A DNA stretch of 44,708 bases from contig DUPX01000043.1 of assembly GCA_012838085.1 (NCBI GenBank), positions 1 through 44,708 on the forward strand, given 5' to 3'. The position numbers and the translations under genes were made by a program. The DNA is from Eubacteriaceae bacterium. Lineage in GTDB: Bacteria > Bacillota > Clostridia > Eubacteriales > Garciellaceae. This document shows, piece after piece, positions 1 through 8,952 of this stretch. Below the pieces are notes generated by a model. It had not been told where the DNA came from. It ran no database searches and saw only the letters and a program-made list of their open reading frames with translations. How positions within the stretch are numbered: the stretch's first letter is position 1; every line of letters begins with the position of its first letter.

Positions 1-12
1 AGGGGGATAAGT

Positions 13-846
13 ATGCAATTTCATAAGATTATCAAACAGAGAAAGTCAGTAAGGGAATTTAAAGAAGGAAACCTTGAAAACAAGGATATTGATGCATTGA
101 TGGAATTTGCTGATAGTGTGAAATCTATTGAAGGAGATATTTCTACAACATTTTACTTTGTAAAAGATGGCAACAAGGCATATGAAAAGATGGTTGGATA
201 TGCAGGCTACTATGGAATGCCAATAGAAGGACCCCATTATTTATTATTAATGTCAGAAAAGAAGAATAATTATAAGATAAATGCGGGATATATGATGGAA
301 CAAGTAATGGTAAAAGCTATGGAGATGGAGATAGGAACCTGTTGGATAGACATATTAGAAGAAAAACGGGTGGATTTAAAAAGTGCATTAAAAATAGATA
401 TAGAGGGTGAAATAGCTGCTATTGTTGCCTTAGGCTATCCTAAGACAAATATCTTTGGTATAGAGATCCCCTTAACAGGGAGAAAATCCATAGAAGAATT
501 TGTATATAAAAAGTCTTGGGGTGAATTAATGAGTCTTGGAGAACTAAGTCAAAGGGGTTTACAAGATGTATTTTACTATGTCCGTTATGCCCCTTCCTGG
601 GGGAATATCCAGCCTTGGAAATTTATTATTGACGATTATAGATTAATATTGACAATGCATCAAGAAAAAGAAGATAAAGTACTTGAAGATCATGACTTAG
701 AATGTGGAATTATGATGTTATATATTGAAAAAATGATGCACAGTCAGGGGATATCAGGAAAGTGGACATTAAATATTGGAGATATAGATAGTGAAGAATA
801 TAAAATACCTGAAAGCTATAAAGTAATGGGTTGGTTTCCAATATAA
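13..846 (+). CDS. TM1586-type nitroreductase family protein
   Basis: A 277-residue FMN-dependent nitroreductase-fold protein, probably reducing a small substrate with NAD(P)H in the cytoplasm; the substrate cannot be told. The N-terminal half carries the FMN-phosphate motif RKSVREF (residues 10-16). The second half carries APSWGNIQPWKF (193-204), the motif that normally lies only some 25 residues after RxSxR. This wide split suggests a fused pseudo-dimer as in the Thermotoga TM1586-like family (family knowledge). The start has a good ribosome-binding site (AGGGGG, 7 bases upstream). A strong terminator follows the stop, so the gene ends its transcription unit; its upstream neighbour is outside the window. 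Family call is firm, function is not. Confidence 0.85.
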   Translation: MQFHKIIKQRKSVREFKEGNLENKDIDALMEFADSVKSIEGDISTTFYFVKDGNKAYEKMVGYAGYYGMPIEGPHYLLLMSEKKNNYKINAGYMMEQVMVKAMEMEIGTCWIDILEEKRVDLKSALKIDIEGEIAAIVALGYPKTNIFGIEIPLTGRKSIEEFVYKKSWGELMSLGELSQRGLQDVFYYVRYAPSWGNIQPWKFIIDDYRLILTMHQEKEDKVLEDHDLECGIMMLYIEKMMHSQGISGKWTLNIGDIDSEEYKIPESYKVMGWFPI

Positions 847-853
847 AAATGGG

Positions 854-885
854 AGTTGGACTTATAAAAAGGTCCAACTTTTTTT
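854..885. terminator. Rho-independent terminator between convergent genes
   Basis: Arms AGTTGGAC (854-861) and GTCCAACT (872-879) pair perfectly over 8 bp with a 10-base loop. A T run follows on the plus strand and an A-rich stretch lies on the other side. It ends the nitroreductase gene and may also serve the minus-strand gene whose stop codon touches it. Confidence 0.8.
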
Positions 886-1261
886 ATACTAATTTAACAG
901 GTAGTTTTATAATAGTACATTTATCTTCAATTAATAGATTAATTCTATTAGAGTTTATTATAGGAAGAAAAATGAATTTTCCTAAACATCTTCCATATTG
1001 GGCACAGTAGGTTTTATTAAGGGAAGAAACATAGATTACACTTTCCCGATCTTCTTCCTTTAAATTAAGGTAAAAGGCATCTTGCTCTCCAATAATATTA
1101 AAATCATTTATACAGATTTTCAACATGGGTTTAGATTTTTTCCACCACCATTCACCAAACTTTTCAGAAAAAATCTCTTTTAAACTATTATCCAATTTCC
1201 ATTTGATATGTAAGATATGGGGACTTATTTGTTGTAATACTATTTTACTGTTGTTTTCCAA
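884..1261 (-). CDS. Small DUF4912-like protein
   Basis: A 125-residue soluble protein without signal peptide or membrane segment. The pattern ISPHILHIKWKLD near the N-terminus (a strand containing a Trp), then LKICINDF, then YVSSLNKTYCAQYGR and FIFLPIINSNRI, resembles the DUF4912 domain, which has a similar Trp strand, a Tyr-rich middle and a Ser-Asn end. The match is from memory and is tentative. Most DUF4912 proteins are longer, so this would be a single minimal domain. The ribosome-binding site is AGGAGG (reverse strand, about 1267-1272). The role is unknown. The gene stands alone, convergent with the nitroreductase and divergent from the YetF gene. Confidence 0.6.
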   Translation of the reverse strand: MENNSKIVLQQISPHILHIKWKLDNSLKEIFSEKFGEWWWKKSKPMLKICINDFNIIGEQDAFYLNLKEEDRESVIYVSSLNKTYCAQYGRCLGKFIFLPIINSNRINLLIEDKCTIIKLPVKLV

Positions 1262-1461
1262 ATTACTTCCTCCTCTTTTTGTTAATTAATTAAGTTTATG
1301 TTTAATAGAGAAACATTATTACAAAGGATAAAAATATCTTAGTATAAATAAAAGTTAGTGTGGAAAATATAAGGTAGTAGCATATTGGTGATTTCATATT
1401 AAATATGGTATTTTTGAAAATTATCCTTGAAATTTCTCTATAAAAAGGAGAGAAGAATTAA

Positions 1462-2130
1462 ATGTTAGTTGTATTTTCTAGGGCAATAATATTATACGGC
1501 TTGGTTTTGCTTGTTATTAGATTAATGGGTAAAAGACAAATCGGTGAATTACAACCATTTGAATTAGTAATAACCATTATGATTGCAGAATTTGCATCCA
1601 ATCCAATAGAAGACCCATCTATATCACTGTTTAATGGAATTATTCCAATGCTAACACTATTATTTTTAGAAACCCTATTATCCTTTATAATGCTAAAAAG
1701 TGAAAAGATAAGGGGAATAATAGATGGAAAGCCCTCCGTCATTATGGATAAGGGCAAGTTGGTGTATAAGGAATTTAAAAAACAAAGAATTAACATTAAT
1801 GACCTTTTAGAACATATAAGAATAGACGGTTATTTTAATCTTCATGAATTGGAATATATTCTAATAGAACCAGATGGACAATTAAGTATTATGCCTAAAG
1901 CAGAATACCAGCCTGTAACAGGAAAGGATATGAATATAAAACCTGAACCTGTAGCCATTCCGATTAATCTAATTATTGATGGCAAGCGAAATAGAAAGAA
2001 TATGGAATTAGCAAAATGTGATGATAAATGGTTAGATGGCCAATTAAAGGTTCAAGGTTACAATAATGATGATGATATTTTCATTGCTTATATAGACAGC
2101 AAGAAGAATTTACATATTCAGGGTAAATAA
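1462..2130 (+). CDS. YetF/DUF421 family membrane protein
   Basis: A 222-residue protein with hydrophobic segments at about residues 2-20, 30-50 and 53-73, then a cytoplasmic YetF domain. The family hallmark is RLMGKRQIGELQPFELVITI near the N-terminus. DUF421 proteins are common in spore formers, and some (the 2Duf type) sit in the inner spore membrane and affect permeability and heat resistance. This copy lacks the extra DUF1657 domain, so that role is only suggested. The ribosome-binding site AAAGGAGAG lies upstream of the ATG. The DUF4363 gene begins 19 bases after its stop, the usual pairing, so the two are probably co-transcribed and act together at the membrane. Confidence 0.88.
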   Translation: MLVVFSRAIILYGLVLLVIRLMGKRQIGELQPFELVITIMIAEFASNPIEDPSISLFNGIIPMLTLLFLETLLSFIMLKSEKIRGIIDGKPSVIMDKGKLVYKEFKKQRININDLLEHIRIDGYFNLHELEYILIEPDGQLSIMPKAEYQPVTGKDMNIKPEPVAIPINLIIDGKRNRKNMELAKCDDKWLDGQLKVQGYNNDDDIFIAYIDSKKNLHIQGK

Positions 2131-2149
2131 GAAGGGAGATAAAAAATAA

Positions 2150-2530
2150 ATGCGTGTTTTCTGGCTTTCTCTGATTCTAATAATAATACTTATTGTTGCT
2201 GGTATTTTTTACTTAAATATGCTGGAGGGTAAACTTAGTCAAATTGTTTTGAAAATTGAGGGCATGTTTGAGAAAATCCATGCAAAAGATTGGGAAGGAA
2301 TCAAAGTAGAAATAGAAGAAGTTAAAAAGGGTTGGGAAGACATGTCAGGATTTTGGAGTGCATTTATAAATCATAATAAATTAGACAATATTCGGGTATC
2401 TATGTTAAGGGCTGAGGAATATATCTCCATGAAAAATGAGGTATTAGCTAGAGCAGAACTATCTGCACTAAAATATTTAGTGGAAAATTTATATTCAAGT
2501 GAAAAGCTAAAAATATGGAATATCTTTTAA
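2150..2530 (+). CDS. DUF4363 family protein, partner of YetF
   Basis: A 126-residue protein with one N-terminal membrane segment (about residues 3-23) and an outside-facing or soluble helical domain of about 100 residues (WEGIKVEIEEVKKGWEDM and RAELSALKYL). This matches DUF4363 proteins, which in Clostridia and Bacilli are usually coded next to a DUF421 protein, as here. The molecular role is unknown. The gene follows the YetF gene closely with its own GAAGGGAG ribosome-binding site and converges on the HAD gene, whose stop is 10 bases away. No clear terminator is visible in that short gap. Confidence 0.8.
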   Translation: MRVFWLSLILIIILIVAGIFYLNMLEGKLSQIVLKIEGMFEKIHAKDWEGIKVEIEEVKKGWEDMSGFWSAFINHNKLDNIRVSMLRAEEYISMKNEVLARAELSALKYLVENLYSSEKLKIWNIF

Positions 2531-2539
2531 TAATTGCCT

Positions 2540-3265
2540 TTATAATATTGGAGCATCAGTAGGTATTTGGTATATAACATCCTTTCTTTCGACAATTAAA
2601 GTAATTTTTCTTTTAAGTTCCTCATCTTTTTTTATATGATTTACTAATTTTCCAACAGGATTAATGGCAACAGGATGGCCTACTATCTTAAGCATATCTA
2701 AATCACCATGGGTATCCCCATAGGCAAAACTTCTTTCCATATCAATATCATATTCTACCATAAAATTTTGTATGGCTTGGTTTTTACTGGCTGAATCCCA
2801 CATCTTATCAATTTCCCCTGTAAAGTTATTATTCTCATCTAAGAAGTATTCTGTACCCTTGAAATATTTCACATTATATTTTTCCGCCATCTTTGATAAT
2901 AAAAAATTAGGAGCCCCAGATATGAAAAATACTAAATGATTTTGTTTATGATGCCATAAGATTCTATCCCTAGTATACCTATAGACCCGCTCTCCCTTTA
3001 ATTTAATTACCTGACTGGTTATAAAGTCTATATAATCCTTATTTAAACCCTTCATAGAATTAATATAAATCCTAGCTACCTCCATTAAGTAATCCTCATA
3101 ATCCCCATGTCTTTTATCCCAGTTTTCAAAAGTCTCCTTTGCCTTCCCATGCCAAATTATTGGATCTAATACTTCATATTTTATTAGCTTTTTAAAATGT
3201 TCTATCATTAGTGAATCCCTATATAAAGTTCCATCCACATCAAAAAAGGCTGCAATATTACCCAT
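2540..3265 (-). CDS. HAD-IB family phosphatase (SerB-like)
   Basis: A 241-residue haloacid-dehalogenase-superfamily hydrolase. Motif I is DVDGT (D9 nucleophile, D11 general acid/base), motif II is the Ser of FFISGAP (about 116), and motif IV is GDTHGD (183-188). The helical cap between about residues 20 and 90 fits subfamily IB (HAD hydrolases related to phosphoserine phosphatase and to some lipid-phosphate phosphatases). The substrate cannot be decided: serine biosynthesis genes are not nearby. The start has a GGAGAAT ribosome-binding site on the reverse strand. It is divergent from ytxC across about 240 bases of AT-rich DNA. Confidence 0.85.
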   Translation of the reverse strand: MGNIAAFFDVDGTLYRDSLMIEHFKKLIKYEVLDPIIWHGKAKETFENWDKRHGDYEDYLMEVARIYINSMKGLNKDYIDFITSQVIKLKGERVYRYTRDRILWHHKQNHLVFFISGAPNFLLSKMAEKYNVKYFKGTEYFLDENNNFTGEIDKMWDSASKNQAIQNFMVEYDIDMERSFAYGDTHGDLDMLKIVGHPVAINPVGKLVNHIKKDEELKRKITLIVERKDVIYQIPTDAPIL

Positions 3266-3502
3266 AGTATTCTCCTTATCTATATTTTTAAAAAATCTTT
3301 ATTTATTACTATAACATAATCACAAGTCAATTCAAAAATAATGTTAATAGAAACTATACATGCAATGGTGCATATAATATAAAAAGAATTTTATATAAAA
3401 ACTCAAATTATTACATGAAAACATTACATATTTATGAAATTTCTTCACCGAATAAAGAGAATTGGCTAACATATACTACTAATATGAAAGGAAGTGAATA
3501 CT

Positions 3503-4417
3503 TTGGAAATCCTTACTATTGGAGATTCGGAAATAGATTTAATCCACAAAAAAATGAAAAAGGAATTAAAGTTATTAGAAGAAGAAGGACTAAATATTAG
3601 TTTAAGTATAGATATCCCAGACCCCACCTTTTTTTTAAATTGCCAATTAAATGAGAACAAAACAGTTAAAAAAAATCCTACAAAAGCTATCAACATATTT
3701 CACTATTATATAGCAAATGTTATTGCAGACTATATAATTAATAATAAAGAAAAAAAACTTCTAGAAAAAATCATACAAAAACAATATAACTATTTTAATC
3801 CCAAAGAAAGAGAAAAGATTTTGGATTTATCATTAAATGTATTAAATTATAGAGACGGACTTTATACATCAACTAATATATATAAAATTAGCAAGAAGGT
3901 TAGAATAATTGAAGAAATAGTAAAATATCTAGAAACCAATAAAAAACTTATTATAGATGGTTTTATAAGATTTAGATTAAAATACTATATGGATGATTTA
4001 AAGGATGCGGTAGCTACAGGTGTAGAGGATTATATTATGGAAAAAGAATATAATGAATTTATTCGTCTGCTACAATATTTTGTAGATATTCAAGAACCTA
4101 AGATTGAAACTATCCACATATTAGTTGGCCAAAACAACTATACTTTGTTGAACGAAAACTATAGCCCTATTGAAAATGAATATTTAGAAGAATTGGCTAC
4201 TGAGTTTTTAGATGGAGAAATTAAATATGGAGATTTGCTAATAAGCTCCCTTATAACAATTGCCCCTACAAGAATATATATTCATCTTATGGAAAAAATT
4301 AAAAATAAAGAAATTATAGATACCATACAAAAGGTATTTAATAATCGTGCTATTATATGTGAGGGATGTGATATTTGCAGAGAGAATACAAAACAAAGAG
4401 ATAAGAGCCAGAACTAG
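3503..4417 (+). CDS. ytxC: Putative sporulation protein YtxC
   Basis: A protein of about 304 residues, mainly helical and charged, like the YtxC family (called a sporulation protein in Bacillota; biochemical role unknown). Order supports it: in Bacillus subtilis ytxC lies directly upstream of thrS, and here only the DUF445 gene lies between. The TTG at 3503 is preferred because AGGAAGTG sits at a good distance; a GTG at 3494 in the same frame is too close to that site. The C-terminus has a CEGCDIC cluster that could bind metal. The last codons lie inside a terminator hairpin. Confidence 0.78.
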   Translation: MEILTIGDSEIDLIHKKMKKELKLLEEEGLNISLSIDIPDPTFFLNCQLNENKTVKKNPTKAINIFHYYIANVIADYIINNKEKKLLEKIIQKQYNYFNPKEREKILDLSLNVLNYRDGLYTSTNIYKISKKVRIIEEIVKYLETNKKLIIDGFIRFRLKYYMDDLKDAVATGVEDYIMEKEYNEFIRLLQYFVDIQEPKIETIHILVGQNNYTLLNENYSPIENEYLEELATEFLDGEIKYGDLLISSLITIAPTRIYIHLMEKIKNKEIIDTIQKVFNNRAIICEGCDICRENTKQRDKSQN

Positions 4418-4430
4418 TTTCTGGCTCTTT
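4403..4430 (+). terminator. Rho-independent terminator of ytxC
   Basis: AAGAGCCAGAA (4403-4413) pairs perfectly with TTCTGGCTCTT (4419-4429) across a 5-base loop. The ytxC stop codon lies in the loop. The T tract is short (TTT), so termination may be partial. Confidence 0.7.
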
Positions 4431-4568
4431 ACCTTAATAGACAGCTTACTCTAAATATATGGATAGATGAGAAAAAACCCCTTTATTAAATATTTCTTTT
4501 TAATAGACTTTTCATATGCTATACTAAAAAATGATTATCTAACAGAAAGGGACAATGGGGGAGTGACT

Positions 4569-5168
4569 ATGGGGGTTAGAATTATTATACTACCTATTAT
4601 TGGGGCCTTAATTGGCTGGGTTACAAATGTACTAGCTATTAGGCTAATTTTTAGACCAATTAATAAAATTCATATCCCAATAATAGGTCTTAATATTCAA
4701 GGTTTAATACCAAAAAGAAAAGTGGAAATAGCAAAAAGTATTGGAGAAACTGTGGAAAAGGAGCTAGTTTCTATAGAAGATATAATAAAGAATATGGCGA
4801 ATAATCTAGATAAAAACCATATTATAGATCTTGTAAAACTTAAAATACAGAAGGTTTTCTTTCAAAAAATACCTGGCTTTTTGCCCCATTCTATAAAAAA
4901 TTTAATAATAGTATATATTGAAGAAAACATATCTAAGGAAATAGAACCTACTCTTAATGAAATCATAGAAGATTTAATAATTAAAACAACTAATACTATT
5001 AAAATTGGAGATATAGTGGAAGAAAAGATAAATAAATTTGACCTAATTAAATTAGAAAATCTAATAATAAATATTACTAAAAGGGAATTAAAACAAATAG
5101 AGTATTTAGGTGGTGTAATAGGATTTTTTATAGGCATATTCCAAAGTATTATAGTTTTAGTTTTATAA
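4569..5168 (+). CDS. DUF445 family membrane protein
   Basis: A protein of about 199 residues. The N-terminal membrane segment IIILPIIGALIGWVTNVLAI followed by RLIFRP is the DUF445 hallmark, and a second segment (GGVIGFFIGIFQSIIVLVL) closes the C-terminus, so the middle of about 140 residues faces one side of the membrane. Bacillus relatives such as YheB are longer (over 350 residues), so this is a short form. An upstream in-frame start at 4467 was rejected because GGGGGAG lies just before the ATG at 4569. Function is unknown. It sits between ytxC and the thrS promoter. Confidence 0.8.
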   Translation: MGVRIIILPIIGALIGWVTNVLAIRLIFRPINKIHIPIIGLNIQGLIPKRKVEIAKSIGETVEKELVSIEDIIKNMANNLDKNHIIDLVKLKIQKVFFQKIPGFLPHSIKNLIIVYIEENISKEIEPTLNEIIEDLIIKTTNTIKIGDIVEEKINKFDLIKLENLIINITKRELKQIEYLGGVIGFFIGIFQSIIVLVL

Positions 5169-5180
5169 GGCTTTATAAAA
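5161..5180 (+). terminator. AT-only hairpin at the end of the DUF445 gene
   Basis: TTTTATAA (5161-5168) pairs perfectly with TTATAAAA (5173-5180) across a GGCT loop. There are no GC pairs and no T tract, so it is a weak terminator at best. Confidence 0.3.
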
Positions 5181-5187
5181 TATTAAC

Positions 5188-5217
5188 TTGACAAATAAAT
5201 GAATTTAGTTTTATAAT
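5188..5217 (+). promoter_or_regulatory. Sigma-A promoter of the thrS T-box leader
   Basis: A perfect TTGACA (5188-5193) and a perfect TATAAT (5212-5217) are separated by 18 bases. The start of transcription should be near 5224, just before the T-box. Confidence 0.8.
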
Positions 5218-5224
5218 TATTTAA

Positions 5225-5467
5225 ATTTAAATATATAAAAGTGATGAAAAGGAAGAGTAGATAAAAACCAGGCTATAGAGAGGGAATATAATAGCTGAAA
5301 ATATTCCTAGTTTTGGATTTATTGAAAACCACCTTTGAGCTATTGGCTGAATTAATAGTAGGCTTAATCGGTGAATGCCGTTATGTACTTTCAAGAGGAT
5401 GAAAATCAACTTGGGTGGAACCGCGGGTATTATCTCGTCCCATGACTGGGAGGAGATTTTTTGTTTT
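5225..5467 (+). promoter_or_regulatory. Threonyl T-box riboswitch upstream of thrS
   Basis: A leader that reads the charging state of tRNA-Thr. The conserved T-box GGGTGGAACCGCGGGT lies at 5413-5428. A GAAA-ACC-ACC run at 5324-5333 puts an ACC (threonine) codon at 5328-5330, in the position expected for the specifier. The terminator arms are ATCTC (5432-5436) plus TCCC (5438-5441), pairing with GGGA (5448-5451) plus GAGAT (5453-5457), before a T run. Uncharged tRNA-Thr should favour the antiterminator and switch thrS on (established mechanism). Confidence 0.93.
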
Positions 5468-5503
5468 TTGTAAATAATAATGTAAAAAGAAAGGATGAAT
5501 GGA

Positions 5504-7411
5504 TTGGTAAAAGTTACTTTAAAAGATGGTTCTATAAGGGAGTATCCAGTGAATACCACCCTTATTGAAATAGCTAAAGATATTAGTCCTGGTTTAGCCA
5601 GAGTGGCATTAGCAGGGGAGGTTAATGGAGAGGTTGTAGATATAAGGACTCCTATTAAAGAGGATATAAAATTAAACTTTTTAACCTTTGATGATGATGG
5701 GGGAAAATTAGCATTTTGGCATACTTCCACCCATATTATGGCTCAAGCTGTAACCAGACTTTTTCCCGAAGTAAAATTAGCCATTGGACCAGCTATAGAA
5801 AATGGTTTTTATTATGACTTCGATGTGGAAAGACCTTTTACACCTGAAGATTTAGAAGCCATAGAAAAAGAAATGAAAAAGATAATTAAAGAAAATTATG
5901 AAATTGAAAACTTTACCCTACCCAGGGAGGAAGCTTTTGAATTGGTAGAAAAAAATGGGGAAATTTATAAGGAGGAGCTGATAAGGGACCTACCTGATGA
6001 AGAAAGTCTATCCTTTTATAAACAGGGAGAATTTACAGACCTTTGTGCCGGACCCCATATTCCTACCACAGGAAGGGTTAAGGCCTTTAAATTACTAAGT
6101 ATTGCAGGAGCATATTGGAGGGGCAATGAAAAAAATAAGATGCTCCAAAGAATATACGGGATTTCCTATCCGAAAAAAAGCCAATTAGATGAATACCTCC
6201 ATCGTCTAGAAGAGGCAAAGAAAAGGGACCATAGGAAGCTGGGCAGGGAACTGGATCTATTTTCTATTCAGGAAGAAGGACCAGGTTTTCCATTTTTCCA
6301 TCCTAATGGAATGATTATTAGAAATACATTGGAAGACTTTTGGAGAAAAGAACATGAAAAAGCAGGATATTTAGAAATAAAGACTCCAATAATTTTAAAT
6401 AAGGAATTGTGGCAACGATCAGGTCATTGGGACCACTATCAAGAAAATATGTATTTTACAGAAATAGATGGAGACCAATATGCTGTAAAACCAATGAATT
6501 GCCCAGGAGGAATGTTAGTATACAAAACTAAGATGCATTCCTATAGAGATCTACCCCTTAGGATGGGAGAATTAGGGTTGGTCCATAGACATGAATTATC
6601 TGGTGCATTACATGGGCTTATGAGGGTGCGAAATTTTACCCAGGATGATGCTCACCTATATATGACTCCTGATCAAATAAAGGAAGAAATAATAGGTATA
6701 ATAGAATTAACAGATAAAATCTATAATATATTTGGTTTCAAATACCATGTTGAATTATCTACCCGCCCTGAAAATTCTATGGGTTCTGATGAGGACTGGG
6801 ATAAAGCCATTATGGCCCTAAGGGAAGCTCTAGAAGAAAAAGGGGTAGAGTATCGCATTAATGAGGGTGATGGAGCCTTCTATGGTCCTAAAATAGATTT
6901 TCACTTAGAAGACAGCATAGGAAGGACCTGGCAATGTGGAACAATACAACTAGACTTTCAAATGCCAGAAAAATTCGATTTAACATATGTGGGGGCTGAT
7001 GGAGAAAAACATAGGCCCGCAATGGTCCATCGAACTATTTTTGGTAGTATAGAAAGGTTTATTGGTATTTTAACTGAGCATTTTGCTGGCGCCTTTCCAC
7101 TATGGATATCACCAGTACAGGTTAAAATCCTTCCACTAGCAGAAAAACATCATGATTATGCAAAAAAAATATATGATAGTTTTAGAGAAAAAGTTATTAG
7201 GGTAGATGTGGACTATAGAAATGAAAAAATTGGTTACAAGATACGGGAAGCTCAAATGCAAAAGATTCCCTATATGATAATCATAGGGGATAAAGAGGTA
7301 GAATCTAACCAATTATCATTAAGATCTAGATCAGAAGGGGACTTAGGTACTATAGCCGTTGATGACTTTATTGATAGAGCATTAAAGGAAATAAAGGAAA
7401 AGAAATATTAA
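5504..7411 (+). CDS. thrS: Threonine--tRNA ligase
   Basis: A class II synthetase of about 635 residues, full length for the family, that charges tRNA-Thr. The order is an N-terminal TGS domain (VKVTLKDGSIREYP), an editing domain with the HTSTH zinc-type motif and DLCAGPH, the catalytic core with NPNG/MNCPGG and RMGELGLVHRHELSG, and an anticodon-binding domain from about residue 535. The TTG at 5504 is preferred: AAAGG (5490-5494) is nine bases away, whereas it touches the ATG at 5495, which would add only three residues. Expression should follow threonine supply through the T-box. Confidence 0.97.
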   Translation: MVKVTLKDGSIREYPVNTTLIEIAKDISPGLARVALAGEVNGEVVDIRTPIKEDIKLNFLTFDDDGGKLAFWHTSTHIMAQAVTRLFPEVKLAIGPAIENGFYYDFDVERPFTPEDLEAIEKEMKKIIKENYEIENFTLPREEAFELVEKNGEIYKEELIRDLPDEESLSFYKQGEFTDLCAGPHIPTTGRVKAFKLLSIAGAYWRGNEKNKMLQRIYGISYPKKSQLDEYLHRLEEAKKRDHRKLGRELDLFSIQEEGPGFPFFHPNGMIIRNTLEDFWRKEHEKAGYLEIKTPIILNKELWQRSGHWDHYQENMYFTEIDGDQYAVKPMNCPGGMLVYKTKMHSYRDLPLRMGELGLVHRHELSGALHGLMRVRNFTQDDAHLYMTPDQIKEEIIGIIELTDKIYNIFGFKYHVELSTRPENSMGSDEDWDKAIMALREALEEKGVEYRINEGDGAFYGPKIDFHLEDSIGRTWQCGTIQLDFQMPEKFDLTYVGADGEKHRPAMVHRTIFGSIERFIGILTEHFAGAFPLWISPVQVKILPLAEKHHDYAKKIYDSFREKVIRVDVDYRNEKIGYKIREAQMQKIPYMIIIGDKEVESNQLSLRSRSEGDLGTIAVDDFIDRALKEIKEKKY

Positions 7412-7421
7412 TAGAGTATGT

Positions 7422-7460
7422 AAATCCTAAAGGTTTGTTAACTTACCTTTAGGATTTTTT
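7422..7460. terminator. Bidirectional terminator between thrS and the FtsH-like gene
   Basis: AAATCCTAAAGGT (7422-7434) pairs perfectly with ACCTTTAGGATTT (7445-7457) over 13 bp. T runs lie on the plus-strand side and A-rich DNA on the other. The minus-strand gene's stop codon lies in the loop. Confidence 0.85.
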
Positions 7461-8952
7461 CTAATTCCCTACCTGAAATAGTCTCCTCCGATAATAACCT
7501 TTCAGCAATCAATTTTAAGTAATTGAGATTTTTAAGCAGGATAGACTTTGAATCTTTATAGGAATTTTCAATTATTAAATTTACCTCCTTATTTATATAA
7601 CTTTCATAACCTGATAGGAATTTACCATTAAAGGTTCTATTACCTAAACTACTCATTCCATATTCACAGACCATTTGTTGGGCAATTTCAGTTGACTTTA
7701 CTAAGTCATTTTGGGCACCAGTGGAAATTTCATTAAAGATAATTTCTTCTGCAGCTCTACCTGCCAACAGAGTTTGAATTTTTTGATGCAACTCCTGCTT
7801 TGTCATTAAAAATCTATCCTCAGAGGAGGAATTTAAGACAAATCCTAAAGATTGTCCATGGGGGACTATAGATATTTTTTCAATTAATTCATTATTGAGT
7901 ATTCTACCTACTAAAGCATGGCCTGCCTCATGATAGGCAACTATTCTCTTTTCCTTTTCACTAATAACCGCATTTTTGGTTTTTAAGCCTGCCACTACCC
8001 TTTCAATGGCTTTATTAAATTCCTCATTACCTATAGTGGAACGATTGTCCCTAACTGCAAAGATTGCAGCCTCATTAACGATATTTGCCAATTGGGCCCC
8101 GGACATTCCATGGGTCTTTCTAGCAATTTCTTTAATATTTACACTTTTACTTAAGGGCTTATTTCTTGTATGAACACGTAAAATATCTTCCCGTGCACGT
8201 ACATTTGGATTGCCCACATATATATGTCTATCAAAACGTCCTGGCCTTAACAAAGCTTCATCTAGAAGCTCTATTCTATTAGTTGCCCCTATAACAATAA
8301 TATTTTCATAGCTATTAAAGCCATCTAATTCAACTAATAATTGATTTAAGGTTTGATCCCTTTCACTATTATTATCTGAACTTCTAGATACTCCAATTGC
8401 ATCCATTTCATCTATAAAAATAACACAGGGAGCTTGTTTCTTAGCTTTTTCAAATAGAGAGCGGATTCTACTAGCACCTACCCCCACATATTTCTCTACA
8501 AATTCTGAACCAGAGGCATACATAAAGTTTGCATTTGTCTCTCCAGATATTGCACTGGCCATAAGAGTTTTTCCAGTTCCGGGGGGGCCATAAAACATGA
8601 CTCCTTTGGGAATTTTAGCCCCCATTTTACTATACTTTTCTGGGAATTTTAAGAAGTCTGTTATCTCTTGTAAGTCTTCCTTTACCTCATCTAAACCCGC
8701 CACATCTTTAAAATAAACTTTTTTTTGGTTATTTTCCTCTTTTTTTTCCTCTTGCCTTAAGGAGTTAACCAACATTAGCTCAGGTTTTTGGTTTATTTTT
8801 TTAATGAGAAAAGAAATACAAATAATAAATATAATTAAACTTGTTTTTATTATTGGAGTAGAATGGGTGTATAAATATTCTAGATTTAAAAAGGAACCAA
8901 TTAATAAAAATAAGGATATAATCAATAAAGAGACTAGAAGTTTTTTTATCAT
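7438..8952 (-). CDS. Short FtsH-like ATP-dependent zinc metalloprotease
   Basis: A 504-residue membrane AAA+ protease. Two membrane segments (about residues 5-23 and 34-50) are separated by only some ten residues, so the large outside domain of classical FtsH is missing. Walker A is GPPGTGKT (122-129), Walker [12 protein letters not shown], the pore loop KYVGVG (usually FVG), and the second region of homology [20 protein letters not shown]. The zinc site is HEAGH (341-345) with the third ligand in [10 protein letters not shown]. It should degrade membrane and unfolded proteins. The main ftsH may lie elsewhere in the genome (inference). The start has AAGGTGAT upstream. Confidence 0.9.
   Translation of the reverse strand: MIKKLLVSLLIISLFLLIGSFLNLEYLYTHSTPIIKTSLIIFIICISFLIKKINQKPELMLVNSLRQEEKKEENNQKKVYFKDVAGLDEVKEDLQEITDFLKFPEKYSKMGAKIPKGVMFYGPPGTGKTLMASAISGETNANFMYASGSEFVEKYVGVGASRIRSLFEKAKKQAPCVIFIDEMDAIGVSRSSDNNSERDQTLNQLLVELDGFNSYENIIVIGATNRIELLDEALLRPGRFDRHIYVGNPNVRAREDILRVHTRNKPLSKSVNIKEIARKTHGMSGAQLANIVNEAAIFAVRDNRSTIGNEEFNKAIERVVAGLKTKNAVISEKEKRIVAYHEAGHALVGRILNNELIEKISIVPHGQSLGFVLNSSSEDRFLMTKQELHQKIQTLLAGRAAEEIIFNEISTGAQNDLVKSTEIAQQMVCEYGMSSLGNRTFNGKFLSGYESYINKEVNLIIENSYKDSKSILLKNLNYLKLIAERLLSEETISGRELEKILKVS

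Noticed and set aside
3415-3600. 61-codon plus-strand reading frame before ytxC
   Set aside because: It overlaps ytxC in another frame, has no ribosome-binding site and reads as random sequence.
5227-5730. 167-codon minus-strand reading frame
   Set aside because: It runs across the T-box leader and the start of thrS, both well supported on the plus strand.
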